Shown here piece by piece: positions 25,055-32,730 of a DNA stretch of 40,681 bases (position 1 is the stretch's first letter; each line of letters opens with the position of its first letter). Source of the DNA: an uncultured Bacteroidales bacterium (GTDB taxonomy: Bacteria > Bacteroidota > Bacteroidia > Bacteroidales > P3). Location: contig ONDE01000021.1 in the NCBI GenBank assembly GCA_900316515.1, forward strand, positions 1 to 40,681. The letters are read 5' to 3'. Position numbers and translations under genes: made by a program. The notes under the pieces are model-generated. The model ran no database searches and was not told the origin of the DNA. It worked only from the letters and a program-made list of their open reading frames with translations.

Positions 25055-26746
25055 GTGGAAACCAAGACAATGATCATCGCCAACACGCTCCTGAGCATGG
25101 TTGGCGAATTATACTATAGCAAGCTTCGCCGCGCCTCTCGGCATCCTCGCAAGGCTGCCGAGAGCGGCTTGCGCCATATCCTGTCCTACGCCAAAGACAG
25201 CGAGTTCGGCAGAAAACACGACTTCGCCTATATCCTGCAAGCCAAGGACGACAACGAACTCTATCGTCGCTACCGCGAGAAAGTGCCCGTGTGCAACTAC
25301 GAGGACCTGCGCCCTCTGGTCGAACGCCACAAAAACGGCGAGGAGAATGTGCTCTTCCCCGGCAAACCGGTGCTCTACACCACCACCAGCGGCACCACCT
25401 CGAAGCCTAAATGGATACCCATAACACCCGAGTATCTTTACAACATCTACGGCAAGATGACCAAGGTGTGGCTCTACAACTTCATCAAGAACCGCCCCAA
25501 AGTGTTCAGCGGCAAAGTCTTCTCGGTCATCGGCAAACTGGTCGAAGGCTATGCCCCCGACGGCACCGTGCTGGGCTCCCTCTCCGGCTACACCCAAGGC
25601 ACCTGCCCCGACTTCCTGAAGGTCATCTATGCCAACCCGCCCTGTGTCTCGGGTATCGCCGACTACGACTCCCGCTATTATGTGCTGATGCGCCGCGGCA
25701 TCGAGCAGGATGTGGCACTAATCATTGCCGCCAACCCCTCTTCTATCGTCGAACTCCAGAACAACGTGGAGAAATACTTCGACGACTATGTCGACGATAT
25801 TGAGCACGGCACCCTCAAGGCCGACCTCAAGATTGAACCCGAGATCCGCGCCGAGCTGGAGCCTATGCTCAAGCCCAACCCCAAACGCGCCGCCGAACTG
25901 CGCGCCTTGAAAGCCAAATTCGGCGAGATTCTCCCCAAACACTATTGGCCCAACCTGCAAATCCTCAACACCTGGCGTTGCGGCAACACCCGCATATACC
26001 TCGACAAGTTCAAAGACTGGTTCCCCAAGGGCATGCTGCACCAGGAGTTCGGCTACTTCGCCTCCGAATGCCGCTTCGGCCTCGTGCTCGACGACTCGCT
26101 CAACACCGTACTCTTCCCGCACTACCACTACTACGAGTTCGTCGAGGAATCCGAGGTGGATAGCCCCGACCCGCACTTCCTGCAGGTTTACGAGCTCCAG
26201 CAGGGCAAACGCTACTGCATGTACATCACCAACACCACCGGCTTCTACCGCTACAACATGAGCGACCTCCTCGAGGCTGGCCCCTGCTTCAAGAAGACTC
26301 CGACGGTGCACATGATACAGAAACTGCACGGCATAGTGACCATCACCGGCGAAAAACTCCACGAGCAGCAGTTCATCGAAGCCGTTCGCCGCGCAGAGCA
26401 AACCACAGGCCTCAAGACCAACTTCTTCATCGGCTTCGCCGACCTGGCCATCAAAGGCTATCGCTTCTACTACGAATTCTCCAACCCCGCCGTCTCTCAG
26501 CAGCAAGCCGAACAGTTCACCGCTGCCGTCGACGAGGCACTCATGTCTATTAATATAGAATATAAGACCAAACGCGACTCGCTGCGCTTGCCGCTCCCCG
26601 AAACCTTCCGCCTCCAACCGGCGGCATTCGAGGCCTACAAAGGCCAGTGCCACGCCGAAGGCGCCCGCGACGGCCAGTTCAAACTCCAGCTGCTGCTGCA
26701 GGACGAATCACGCCACACCAAATTCAAACAACTCGTTCTTAAATAA
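25055..26746 (+). CDS. GH3-family acyl-adenylating enzyme, copy 2
   Basis: The second tandem GH3 enzyme, also 563 residues, starts one base after the previous stop. It begins with GTG at 25055. This start is preferred over the ATG at 25070 because METKTMIIANTLL aligns end to end with MKTSNMIVPNLLL of copy 1. Motifs match: TTSGTTSKPKWIPIT (110-124), GKLVEGYAPDG, ILNTWRCGNTRIYLDKF, FGYFASECRFGL, GFYRYNMSDLLEAG, TGEKLHEQQFIEAV. Differences cluster in the region after the ATP loop (QGTCPDFLKVIYANPPCVSGI versus QRDCPGFVKKLYSNPQCVYSI) and in the C-terminal cap, where substrate choice is expected. It is a local gene duplication with probable change of specificity; the latter is inference. Confidence 0.87.
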   Translation: METKTMIIANTLLSMVGELYYSKLRRASRHPRKAAESGLRHILSYAKDSEFGRKHDFAYILQAKDDNELYRRYREKVPVCNYEDLRPLVERHKNGEENVLFPGKPVLYTTTSGTTSKPKWIPITPEYLYNIYGKMTKVWLYNFIKNRPKVFSGKVFSVIGKLVEGYAPDGTVLGSLSGYTQGTCPDFLKVIYANPPCVSGIADYDSRYYVLMRRGIEQDVALIIAANPSSIVELQNNVEKYFDDYVDDIEHGTLKADLKIEPEIRAELEPMLKPNPKRAAELRALKAKFGEILPKHYWPNLQILNTWRCGNTRIYLDKFKDWFPKGMLHQEFGYFASECRFGLVLDDSLNTVLFPHYHYYEFVEESEVDSPDPHFLQVYELQQGKRYCMYITNTTGFYRYNMSDLLEAGPCFKKTPTVHMIQKLHGIVTITGEKLHEQQFIEAVRRAEQTTGLKTNFFIGFADLAIKGYRFYYEFSNPAVSQQQAEQFTAAVDEALMSINIEYKTKRDSLRLPLPETFRLQPAAFEAYKGQCHAEGARDGQFKLQLLLQDESRHTKFKQLVLK

Positions 26747-26752
26747 CCGCAC

Positions 26753-27379
26753 ATGAAGCTCCCTCTCGACAACATAAAAGCTGTCATCTTCGACCTCGAC
26801 GGCACCCTCTACCTCAAGCCCGGCTTGCCGCTCAGGCTTATTTGCGCCGACATACGCCACATGTTCATCCTCGGCAACGAACGCAAGGCCCGCGCCGAAC
26901 TGAAAGGCCATTTCTTCGGCAGCGCCGACGCCTACTACTCGGCTCTCTTCGTCCGCATCGCCGAAATGAGCCACTGCACCCCGGAATACGCCCACCACTG
27001 GTACGAGGAACTTTATATGCCCACTATGCAACGCATCTTGCACCGCCACTACCGTCTCGAACCCTGGGTGCCCGAGGTATTGCACGACCTGCGCAGCCGC
27101 GGCATCAAAACCGCCGTATACTCCGACTACGGTTGCGTCCGCGAACGCCTCGAGGCCCTCGGATTCGACTGCCGATGGGTTGATGTAATCGCCGACGCAC
27201 CATCGCTCGGCGGACTGAAACCCTGCCGCGAGTCGGCCTTGAAAATATGCTCCGACCTCGGCGTCGCTCCAACCGAAACACTACTCATCGGCGACCGCGA
27301 CGACACCGACGGCGAGAGTGCACGCCGCTGCGGCATGCGCTTCGTGCTCTACCACAAAGAAAATATCACCTTGTCCTAA
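26753..27379 (+). CDS. HAD-superfamily hydrolase
   Basis: A 208-residue phosphatase-type HAD protein. Motif I is FDLDGTLY (Asp14, Asp16), motif II SDYG, motif III the Lys in GGLKPC, and motif IV GDRDDTDGESA. A helical cap between motifs I and II (about 25-95) places it in the HAD-IA/phosphoglycolate phosphatase-like group. The substrate is unknown. It follows the second GH3 gene by six bases and is the last gene of the forward cassette. Its 3' end overlaps the reverse EEP gene tail to tail by 14 bases. Confidence 0.85.
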   Translation: MKLPLDNIKAVIFDLDGTLYLKPGLPLRLICADIRHMFILGNERKARAELKGHFFGSADAYYSALFVRIAEMSHCTPEYAHHWYEELYMPTMQRILHRHYRLEPWVPEVLHDLRSRGIKTAVYSDYGCVRERLEALGFDCRWVDVIADAPSLGGLKPCRESALKICSDLGVAPTETLLIGDRDDTDGESARRCGMRFVLYHKENITLS

Positions 27380-28355
27380 GCCGCAGCCTCAGCGGCAGAT
27401 GGTCGCTCAGGCCTCCCTCATAGCGCAAGCCCGAATTGGTGCGCTTCGGACGCTGACCCGGGTGGCGTTTCTCGGCGGTGAGCAAGTGGTCGAACCGCAT
27501 CACCTTTAGGTCCCCCACCAGCCATCTGTCCCCGGCCAAAAGAAACACCTGGTCGATATAGCTCCATTGCCCCTGGTATTTGTGCGACCCCCACTCCTTG
27601 GGCAGCCGCCGGGTCAGGTTGCGTATACCATCGGGATTGATGCTGTCGGCACCGAAACCCATACCCTGCACTATGGGCGCCTCCTCCACGGTCGAGTTCA
27701 GGTCGCCCATGGCTATCACCGCGGCATCGGGGTGCTTGGAATACAGCTCTACCATCAGCCGCCGCAAGGTGTCGGCCACTCGCAGCCGCTGTGCCTCGGC
27801 CTCGTCACCTCCGCGCTTCGAGGGCCAGTGGTTGAGCAGCAGGCACACTGTGTCGCCACCGGCGGTGACACCCTCTACAACTAGGATGTCACGCGTGAAG
27901 AAGCCGGCAGCGCTGTCGCTGACGCCCACACGCCGACTCGCAGTCACGCTGAAACGGTCGGCGCGGTATATCAACGCACAGTCGATGCCGCGCCGGTCGG
28001 GCGAGTCATAGTGCACATACCTATACGGCACCTGCGCCAACGGCGTGCTCTGGCACAGCTCGCGCAGCACATACTTGTTCTCCACCTCGGCCAGCCCTAC
28101 AACGTCCGGCAGGTCCATCAGCGTCAGGGTCTTGTGTATGCCCTGCAGCTTCACCTTGAGCTTCCGGCGCGTCCATCGCAGGTCGCCCTGCGGCGTAAAC
28201 TCGTCGTCGTTGGTGTGCGGGTCGTCGCGCGTGTCAAAAAGGTTCTCCACGTTCCACCACGCGGCGGTGAATGTCTCTTGTGCCGATGCAGCCGTCGTCA
28301 ACATCAGTATCGCAACAACTATGGTTCTGGATACGAATTGCCACAAATCACCCAT
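27366..28355 (-). CDS. Endonuclease/exonuclease/phosphatase (EEP) family protein, exported
   Basis: A 329-residue member of the DNase I-like EEP fold. Motifs: WWNVENLF near the mature N-terminus, GLAEVENKYVLREL with the metal-binding Glu, LLLNHWPSKRGG, AVIAMGDLNSTVEEAP, and SDHLPLRLRLRTR at the end with the catalytic Asp-His. A signal peptide (TIVVAILMLTTAASAQ) precedes, so it acts outside the cytoplasm, as expected for a nutrient-scavenging nuclease or phosphatase. I prefer the ATG at 28355; 28367 is also open. The first codons lie within an 11-base inverted repeat (28334-28344 with 28382-28392), giving an odd GDLWQFVSRT start ahead of the hydrophobic core. Confidence 0.85.
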   Translation of the reverse strand: MGDLWQFVSRTIVVAILMLTTAASAQETFTAAWWNVENLFDTRDDPHTNDDEFTPQGDLRWTRRKLKVKLQGIHKTLTLMDLPDVVGLAEVENKYVLRELCQSTPLAQVPYRYVHYDSPDRRGIDCALIYRADRFSVTASRRVGVSDSAAGFFTRDILVVEGVTAGGDTVCLLLNHWPSKRGGDEAEAQRLRVADTLRRLMVELYSKHPDAAVIAMGDLNSTVEEAPIVQGMGFGADSINPDGIRNLTRRLPKEWGSHKYQGQWSYIDQVFLLAGDRWLVGDLKVMRFDHLLTAEKRHPGQRPKRTNSGLRYEGGLSDHLPLRLRLRTR

Positions 28356-28392
28356 AATTTCTCTCAATCAATGGACAATTCGTGGCAATTCG
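28334..28392. repeat. CGAATTGCCAC inverted repeat
   Basis: CGAATTGCCAC (28334-28344) and its perfect reverse complement GTGGCAATTCG (28382-28392) flank 37 bases. The left arm is inside the EEP gene's signal-peptide coding region; the right arm lies in the gap between the EEP gene and the upstream EF-hand gene. Confidence 0.6.
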
Positions 28393-28403
28393 GGTCATGG
28401 ACT

Positions 28404-30455
28404 TTATTCGGCGGGCGTCTCCTCGGCCACTGCCTCGACCGGGGCCGGCGCCTCTTCGGCCACAGGGGCTTCGGCGGCAGGCGCCTCAACAACTTCTACC
28501 ACCTCTGCGGGCTTCGGCTGCCACACCCAGCGGTGCTGCGTCAGGCGGAACACCAGCAGGAAGGCTATGCCGAGAATCAGCACCCAGTAGAGTATCTTGC
28601 GCCACAGCGGCGTCTTCTTGTCGGCAAAGGGGTCTTTGGCCACAACCTTCGGGTACTTGGCCATCGACGTCAGCGTCTTGCCGAAGGTGGTGTTCACCTT
28701 CACATCGCTGTTGATGGCCCAGCCGTTGGCGTTCAGCACCGGACCGAGGTTGCGCTTGCGCAGCTTAAGCCACGCCAGCAACATCGAGGGACCGCTGATG
28801 AGGAGCACCACCGCCGCAACAAGGATGATGACGTTGTACCACTTGGCCACTATGAATCCTCCCAGCATACCCAACGCCGCTCCAATGGCACCGAAGGCCA
28901 AGCCGATGGCGGCAAAGATACCGGCAAACTTGGCTATGTCGAACGGCGCTGCAGGCTTCTTCTCGGCAGCGGCGCCCTCCTCGGGCTTGGCGGTCAGGTT
29001 CGTGCTGGCGCTGTCGGCCTTCGAGGTCATCTCGTCAAATTGCTTGCTCTCTTTCTCCGAAGCACTCTTGGTAATCTTCTCCGTTATCCAGTTGCCGAAC
29101 TTGCGGTAGGGGCTCCAGAAAGCCTGGCGCACACTGATGGGATTGTCCACAATCTTGGTGATGGTGGCATCCCAGTCCTGTCCCGTGCGGTCGTAGAAGA
29201 TGGCGTTCTTGCCCTCGTGCAACCCGCCGATCTCACCGTCCGTCAGCGCAGCCACAATGTCCATCTGGGCTCCGCCGTTCTTCGCCACACAGTGGCAGTA
29301 CAGCAGGTACATCCCGCTCTTGCCGGCAGTGGCCGTGCTCTTGCCCATGTCGCTCACCTTCACGCAGAGGTCGCAGCATCGCTGGTCGATATACAGCTTG
29401 CCAGCCTGGAAGACGGCAAGGAACTTCTCGTCCCTACGGTAAAAGTCTTTGAACACAACATAGTTGTGCAGTAGGCGGTAATAGTCGCGGCAGTAGCGCA
29501 GCAGGCGCTCCACAGGCTCTATGGCGGCGGCATGCTCGCCAACCTGCGCGGCTATGGCCTCGTTCATGGCCGTCTCGCCGGCAGTCTTCCACGCGGCATA
29601 GGCGTCTATCTTGGCCACCACGGCATTCCACTCTTCCTCGCCTACGCTCTCCTTGCCCTGCAACTCGGGCACCGCGGCGACAACGGCTGCCATCTGGGCC
29701 TGCCAGGCAGGGTTCAGCCCCGCAGCCAACGGCAACTGCCCGTCCTTGCGCGGTCGCGCAAGCGGATAGGCCGATATCTCGGCAACATTGGCGTTCAGGT
29801 CGCCGTCGCTGATGGCGGCAATCTTCTCCACCTGCACGTCGAGGGCACCCGCGGCATCCTCGTCGAATTGCACAAGCTTGCAACGCATATACCAGTCGGC
29901 TATCTTCGTCCGCACCGCATTCACCGCCGCCTCGGCATCGTCGCTGCCTTCACCGTAGGGCGGCTCGTAGGGCTCCGTCTCGCCGGCACTGTACTCAGCC
30001 TTGCATTTCTCCTCGTACACCGCCATATACGCGTTCACGTCCGCCAGCGATATCTCCTCCTTCTTCACATCCAGCTTGCCCAGTATCATCTTCGCCGCCT
30101 CCAGGGCCTGCTTGCCCTCCTCGGTGCTGCCGTTGACAGCCGAAAACTCGATATGGTCGTTGCCCTCTACAAGGTAATCCATATCCACAAGCACCTTCTT
30201 CAGCCACTGCGACGCCGCCACAACCTCGTGCACTCGTATCTTCCCGTCTTTGTCGGTGTCCATCAGCGACAACGTGCGCTCGTCAAACTCCAATCCCTTC
30301 ACCGGACAGCTGAGCACCGTCCACAGCTTCTGGTCGAGCACGTCGAGGTGCGCTATGTCCTCGCCGCTCTCTATGTTCACGCGTGTCACACCGCCTACGG
30401 TGCTGAACTTCCAGTCGTAACCGTCTTTGCTGATAAGATTTGTAAGCTTTGCCAT
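28404..30455 (-). CDS. EF-hand membrane protein of unknown function
   Basis: A 683-residue protein I cannot assign to a characterised family. It has no signal peptide. A canonical EF-hand calcium loop, DTDKDGKIRVHE, lies at residues 66-77. The middle is Ala/Glu-rich and helical. A later segment is cysteine-rich (CCDLCVKV...YCHCVAKNGG). Two or three membrane spans follow near the C-terminus (around GIFAAIGLAFGAIGAALGMLGGFIV, NVIILVAAVVLLISG and LYWVLILGIAFLLVF), and it ends in a Pro/Ala/Glu/Val-rich low-complexity tail. The large N-terminal part is probably cytoplasmic. MAKLTNLI at 30455 is the preferred start; the open frame runs further upstream but through leader-like sequence. Similar proteins occur in Bacteroidales, in my memory only as hypothetical or EF-hand entries. 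Confidence 0.7.
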   Translation of the reverse strand: MAKLTNLISKDGYDWKFSTVGGVTRVNIESGEDIAHLDVLDQKLWTVLSCPVKGLEFDERTLSLMDTDKDGKIRVHEVVAASQWLKKVLVDMDYLVEGNDHIEFSAVNGSTEEGKQALEAAKMILGKLDVKKEEISLADVNAYMAVYEEKCKAEYSAGETEPYEPPYGEGSDDAEAAVNAVRTKIADWYMRCKLVQFDEDAAGALDVQVEKIAAISDGDLNANVAEISAYPLARPRKDGQLPLAAGLNPAWQAQMAAVVAAVPELQGKESVGEEEWNAVVAKIDAYAAWKTAGETAMNEAIAAQVGEHAAAIEPVERLLRYCRDYYRLLHNYVVFKDFYRRDEKFLAVFQAGKLYIDQRCCDLCVKVSDMGKSTATAGKSGMYLLYCHCVAKNGGAQMDIVAALTDGEIGGLHEGKNAIFYDRTGQDWDATITKIVDNPISVRQAFWSPYRKFGNWITEKITKSASEKESKQFDEMTSKADSASTNLTAKPEEGAAAEKKPAAPFDIAKFAGIFAAIGLAFGAIGAALGMLGGFIVAKWYNVIILVAAVVLLISGPSMLLAWLKLRKRNLGPVLNANGWAINSDVKVNTTFGKTLTSMAKYPKVVAKDPFADKKTPLWRKILYWVLILGIAFLLVFRLTQHRWVWQPKPAEVVEVVEAPAAEAPVAEEAPAPVEAVAEETPAE

Positions 30456-30580
30456 ATTCTTGTGTTTTATTTTGTTTTGTCTCTTTTCGTTGTTCTCACC
30501 CACGCCACAACCACTCCTACCTCACAATCCCTCTAATCCACAGCCACTTACACACAAACCCCTCTCCTCAGTCACTACTG

Positions 30581-30588
30581 CAAATATA
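30581..30588 (-). promoter_or_regulatory. -7 box upstream of the EF-hand gene
   Basis: TATATTTG on the reverse strand, about 126 bases before the start codon. No clear -33 element. The leader between it and the gene is pyrimidine-rich on the plus strand and otherwise featureless. Confidence 0.45.
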
Positions 30589-30652
30589 ATGAATTATTTT
30601 CGATTCCACGAAAAAAAATATCACCCTCCCCTCCGATGTCCGAAAAAATTAG

Positions 30653-30660
30653 TACTTTTG
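30653..30660 (+). promoter_or_regulatory. -7 box upstream of the small membrane protein gene
   Basis: TACTTTTG, 35 bases before the ATG at 30696, diverging from the reverse box at 30581. No convincing -33 element is seen. Confidence 0.5.
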
Positions 30661-30695
30661 CAGCGCAAAACCACGAACAATAAAACAACCCCATT

Positions 30696-31079
30696 ATGGA
30701 AATATCACGCAAAACGAAAATCATCTCCATCGTCAGCCTCGTCCTTCTCCTGGCACTCACAATCTTTGTCTACTTCCGCTTCTTCTTCGTCTACAGCAGC
30801 GGCGTCAACGCCGGCGACATCAACTATTTCCAGCGCGAAGGCGTCCTCTTCAAAACCTACGAGGGCAAGATGATTCAAAGCGGCTTCAAGTCGGGCAGCA
30901 ACATCGACGGCCTGCACAGCAACGAATTCAAGTTCTCCGTCACCGACGACGCCCTTGCCGACACCCTCATGCGCTGCTCCGGCAAGCACGTCGAACTCCG
31001 CTGGAAACGCTATATGGCCACCCTCCCCTGGCGCGGCAACAGCCAGTATGTCGCCACCGAAGTGCTCTCCGTACAATAA
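30696..31079 (+). CDS. Conserved small single-pass membrane protein
   Basis: A 127-residue protein with one N-terminal membrane helix (about 8-30, IISIVSLVLLLALTIFVYFRF) and a soluble domain outside the cytoplasm. The pattern SSGVNAGDINYFQREGVLFKTYEGKMIQSGF, then EFKFSVTDDALADTLM and YMATLPWRGNSQYVATEV, is one I recall from many Bacteroidota. There it is often labelled hypothetical, or wrongly 6-phosphogluconate dehydrogenase; no dehydrogenase features are present. The function is unknown. It stands alone between a divergent neighbour and a convergent protease gene, with its own promoter box and terminator. Confidence 0.75.
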   Translation: MEISRKTKIISIVSLVLLLALTIFVYFRFFFVYSSGVNAGDINYFQREGVLFKTYEGKMIQSGFKSGSNIDGLHSNEFKFSVTDDALADTLMRCSGKHVELRWKRYMATLPWRGNSQYVATEVLSVQ

Positions 31080-31106
31080 AGTGTCCACACTGCCATTTCC
31101 AATTGA

Positions 31107-31129
31107 AAGCCTCTAAACGAGGTTTTATT
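31107..31129 (+). terminator. Terminator of the small membrane protein gene
   Basis: AAGCCTC (31107-31113) pairs with GAGGTTT (31119-31125), one G-U, loop of five, followed by TTATTA. It lies 28 bases behind the stop. Confidence 0.6.
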
Positions 31130-31152
31130 ACTAAACCATCCACACAAAAGTG

Positions 31153-31182
31153 CACGGAATTCGGCACCATGTAGGCACCAAG
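31153..31182 (-). repeat. GGCACCA repeat element, copy A
   Basis: A 30-base element containing two GGCACCA cores, 20 bases after the stop of the C10 protease gene. It matches copy B at 32731-32760 at 27 of 30 positions by eye. Both copies lie behind T9SS cargo genes in the same orientation. Confidence 0.75.
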
Positions 31183-31202
31183 GTCAATGGCCAAACAAGA
31201 CG

Positions 31203-32237
31203 TTATTTCACAACAAACTTGATTGTTTCCATGCACTTGTCAACTTCAACACACAGCATGTAAACACCCTTCCCCAATTCAGAAACTGGAATGGTCCCAT
31301 TGGAGTATCCTGATGCCACCTGTTTGCCCATAACATTGTAAATGGTATATTCCACTGCTTCAAAAGGAATACCTTTTAAATAGAGGATATCAGAGGTCGG
31401 GTTGGGAAACAACTCAAATGGTTGCCTGCCGGCGGCCTCGTCTACGGCCTGAGACGACGTGGGGATGATATTCACGATAATGCCTTCCACCTTTGTCCAT
31501 CCGTAAGAGAACCCACCCGGGTCAGGAAGATTGTACCAGTTGTCCTTGTAACCGCCCCAACCAAAGTTGAGGTGGAATTTGCCGTCACTTTCGCGATAGC
31601 CGTCGACGACGACATTGTGGCCGGATGTGCCGGCGGGGTTTTCAATGGCCAGATGGACTGGATAACCAACTTGTATATTGGAGATCAGGATTGCGCGGGC
31701 GGCCGAGTCGAGTTCCCCTAGCAATTGACAATTCTCAAAGCCAAAGCGCTGGTAGGCCTCAAACGCCTGATTAACAGAAAAGGTACCTGAGCCATAGGAG
31801 TCTGACGCGGAATAGACCTGCTTACAGGCCACGCCGCAGGCAAAGACCATGGCGGCCTTCAACGAGTCGAGCAATTCCTCGCCGCGCTGGAATCGGGCAT
31901 CGACGGAATCCAGCATTGCATTAAGCTGTAGGAAAGACGGGAACGAATAAGTATTCCAATCATCGTCTATATAAAATTCACGACCGAAATAATTGCCAGT
32001 GAAGTAGTCGTCGCCATCGTCGAAGCGCGTGCCATGCGTCGTGCGGAGGTGGTTGAGGATCTGCCCCATGACAACGGCCGGACATCCGGCATAACAGTGC
32101 TTGTTGTTCTCCAGCGGATCGGCCGGGCAAAGCTGATTGTAGGGAGATTCCTGCGTCCACCTTGTGGTAAGAAGAGGTTGTTGCGCCCAACTGGTTAAGG
32201 CGCAAAGCAAAAACATCACAGTAAAAACCTTGTTCAT
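31203..32237 (-). CDS. C10 family cysteine protease (streptopain-like) with T9SS sorting domain
   Basis: A secreted protease of 344 residues. After a signal peptide (1 to about 19, ending SWAQ) the catalytic domain begins at once: PLLTTRWTQESPYNQLCP, then HCYAGCPAVVMGQILNH with the nucleophile Cys52, and GHNVVVDGY with His207, followed by FHLNFGWGGYKDNWY. This is the papain-fold C10 pattern of streptopain, PrtT and Bfp. Family members are normally made with a propeptide of about 100 residues; here none fits between signal and catalytic domain. The C-terminus (about 272-344, FELFPNPTSDILYL, LGKGVYMLCVEV) is a type A T9SS tail. I chose the ATG at 32237 (MNKVFTVMFLL); the upstream extension contains the promoter box. 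Confidence 0.88.
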   Translation of the reverse strand: MNKVFTVMFLLCALTSWAQQPLLTTRWTQESPYNQLCPADPLENNKHCYAGCPAVVMGQILNHLRTTHGTRFDDGDDYFTGNYFGREFYIDDDWNTYSFPSFLQLNAMLDSVDARFQRGEELLDSLKAAMVFACGVACKQVYSASDSYGSGTFSVNQAFEAYQRFGFENCQLLGELDSAARAILISNIQVGYPVHLAIENPAGTSGHNVVVDGYRESDGKFHLNFGWGGYKDNWYNLPDPGGFSYGWTKVEGIIVNIIPTSSQAVDEAAGRQPFELFPNPTSDILYLKGIPFEAVEYTIYNVMGKQVASGYSNGTIPVSELGKGVYMLCVEVDKCMETIKFVVK

Positions 32238-32269
32238 GGCCTTCGTTAATAATATCCATAATTGCGGTG

Positions 32270-32277
32270 CAAAAGTA
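32270..32277 (-). promoter_or_regulatory. -7 box of the C10 protease gene
   Basis: TACTTTTG on the reverse strand, followed by CACC, 33 bases before the ATG at 32237. No good -33 element at the expected distance. Confidence 0.55.
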
Positions 32278-32338
32278 CACTTTTTTTTCAAAATAAGCAT
32301 AAAAATGGTCATGCTAGGGTATTATGGACAACAAAAAT

Positions 32339-32530
32339 GGAGTTCATTTCGGAACTCCTTATAAAGGATGGCTGCGACCTTGCTATTAAACGCAAACCCC
32401 TACGGGGTAATACGCCGCAGGCGGCAATAATCTACAAGATTTACGGAGCTCCGGAAGTCGAGCACAGAGTCAAGTTCACTTGAACTATGTCGAGATGAAG
32501 GAGTGTATTCGCCCGCCCGGCGGGCAGGAG
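32339..32530. other. Non-coding stretch with six consecutive short hairpins
   Basis: Between the protease promoter and the 5S terminator there is no credible gene, but inverted repeats follow one another: GGAGTTC/GAACTCC (32339-32358), ACCCC/GGGGT (32396-32408), GCCGC/GCGGC (32414-32425), CGGAGCTCCG (32444-32453), AGTTCA/TGAACT (32473-32486) and GCCCGCC/GGCGGGC (32511-32525). On the reverse strand the first is followed by ATTTTTG and could end transcription. It could be a structured RNA, a dispersed repeat or a remnant. A 73-codon frame crossing it is rejected as chance. Confidence 0.5.
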
Positions 32531-32541
32531 GACAAACAAAA

Positions 32542-32567
32542 AAGGGAACCGAATATTCGGTTCCCTT
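32542..32567 (-). terminator. Terminator of the 5S rRNA gene
   Basis: A near-perfect palindrome, AAGGGAACCGAA with TTCGGTTCCCTT, followed on the reverse strand by a run of T (the plus strand shows caaacaaaaaa). It begins eight bases past the 3' end of the 5S rRNA. Confidence 0.85.
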
Positions 32568-32574
32568 ATAAAAA

Positions 32575-32683
32575 TTGGCGGCGACCTACTTTTCCACAAA
32601 CAAGTGCAGTATCATCGGCGATGTGAGGCTTAACTTCTCTGTTCGAAATGGGAAGAGGTGAACACTCACTCCATAGCCACCAA
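32575..32683 (-). rRNA. rrf: 5S ribosomal RNA (solitary)
   Basis: The reverse strand reads as a complete 5S rRNA of about 109 bases. Helix I is TTGGTGGC with GCCGCCAA. The conserved loop B/C region is CACCTCTTCCCATTTCGAAC then AGAGAAGTTAAGCCTC. The E-loop side is CGCCGATGATACTGC, and the end is AGTAGGTCGCCGCC. Helix II (GTGAG/CTCAC) pairs. There is no 23S or 16S rRNA: 105 bases upstream lies the stop of the giant T9SS gene. No TAnnTTTG promoter box is evident directly upstream. It may be a genuine extra 5S gene, read through from the giant gene, or a retired copy; the structure itself looks intact. Confidence 0.88.
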
Positions 32684-32730
32684 AACCATAAAGGAAACCA
32701 CATTCCTGCAGTTCCCCCATATAAATGTTC

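Noticed and set aside
23248..25098. A 616-codon reverse open frame across the first GH3 gene
   Set aside because: It is antisense to a gene with strong family motifs; long antisense frames are expected in GC-rich genes with C/G-ending codons, and the translation is Val/Gly/His-rich with no recognisable domain.
30696..31079. 6-phosphogluconate dehydrogenase
   Set aside because: Some databases carry this name for the family, but the protein is 127 residues with one membrane helix and has no NADP or substrate motifs.
32262..32483. A 73-codon forward frame across the hairpin-rich stretch
   Set aside because: No start context, no domain, and it runs through several inverted repeats; it is better seen as non-coding.
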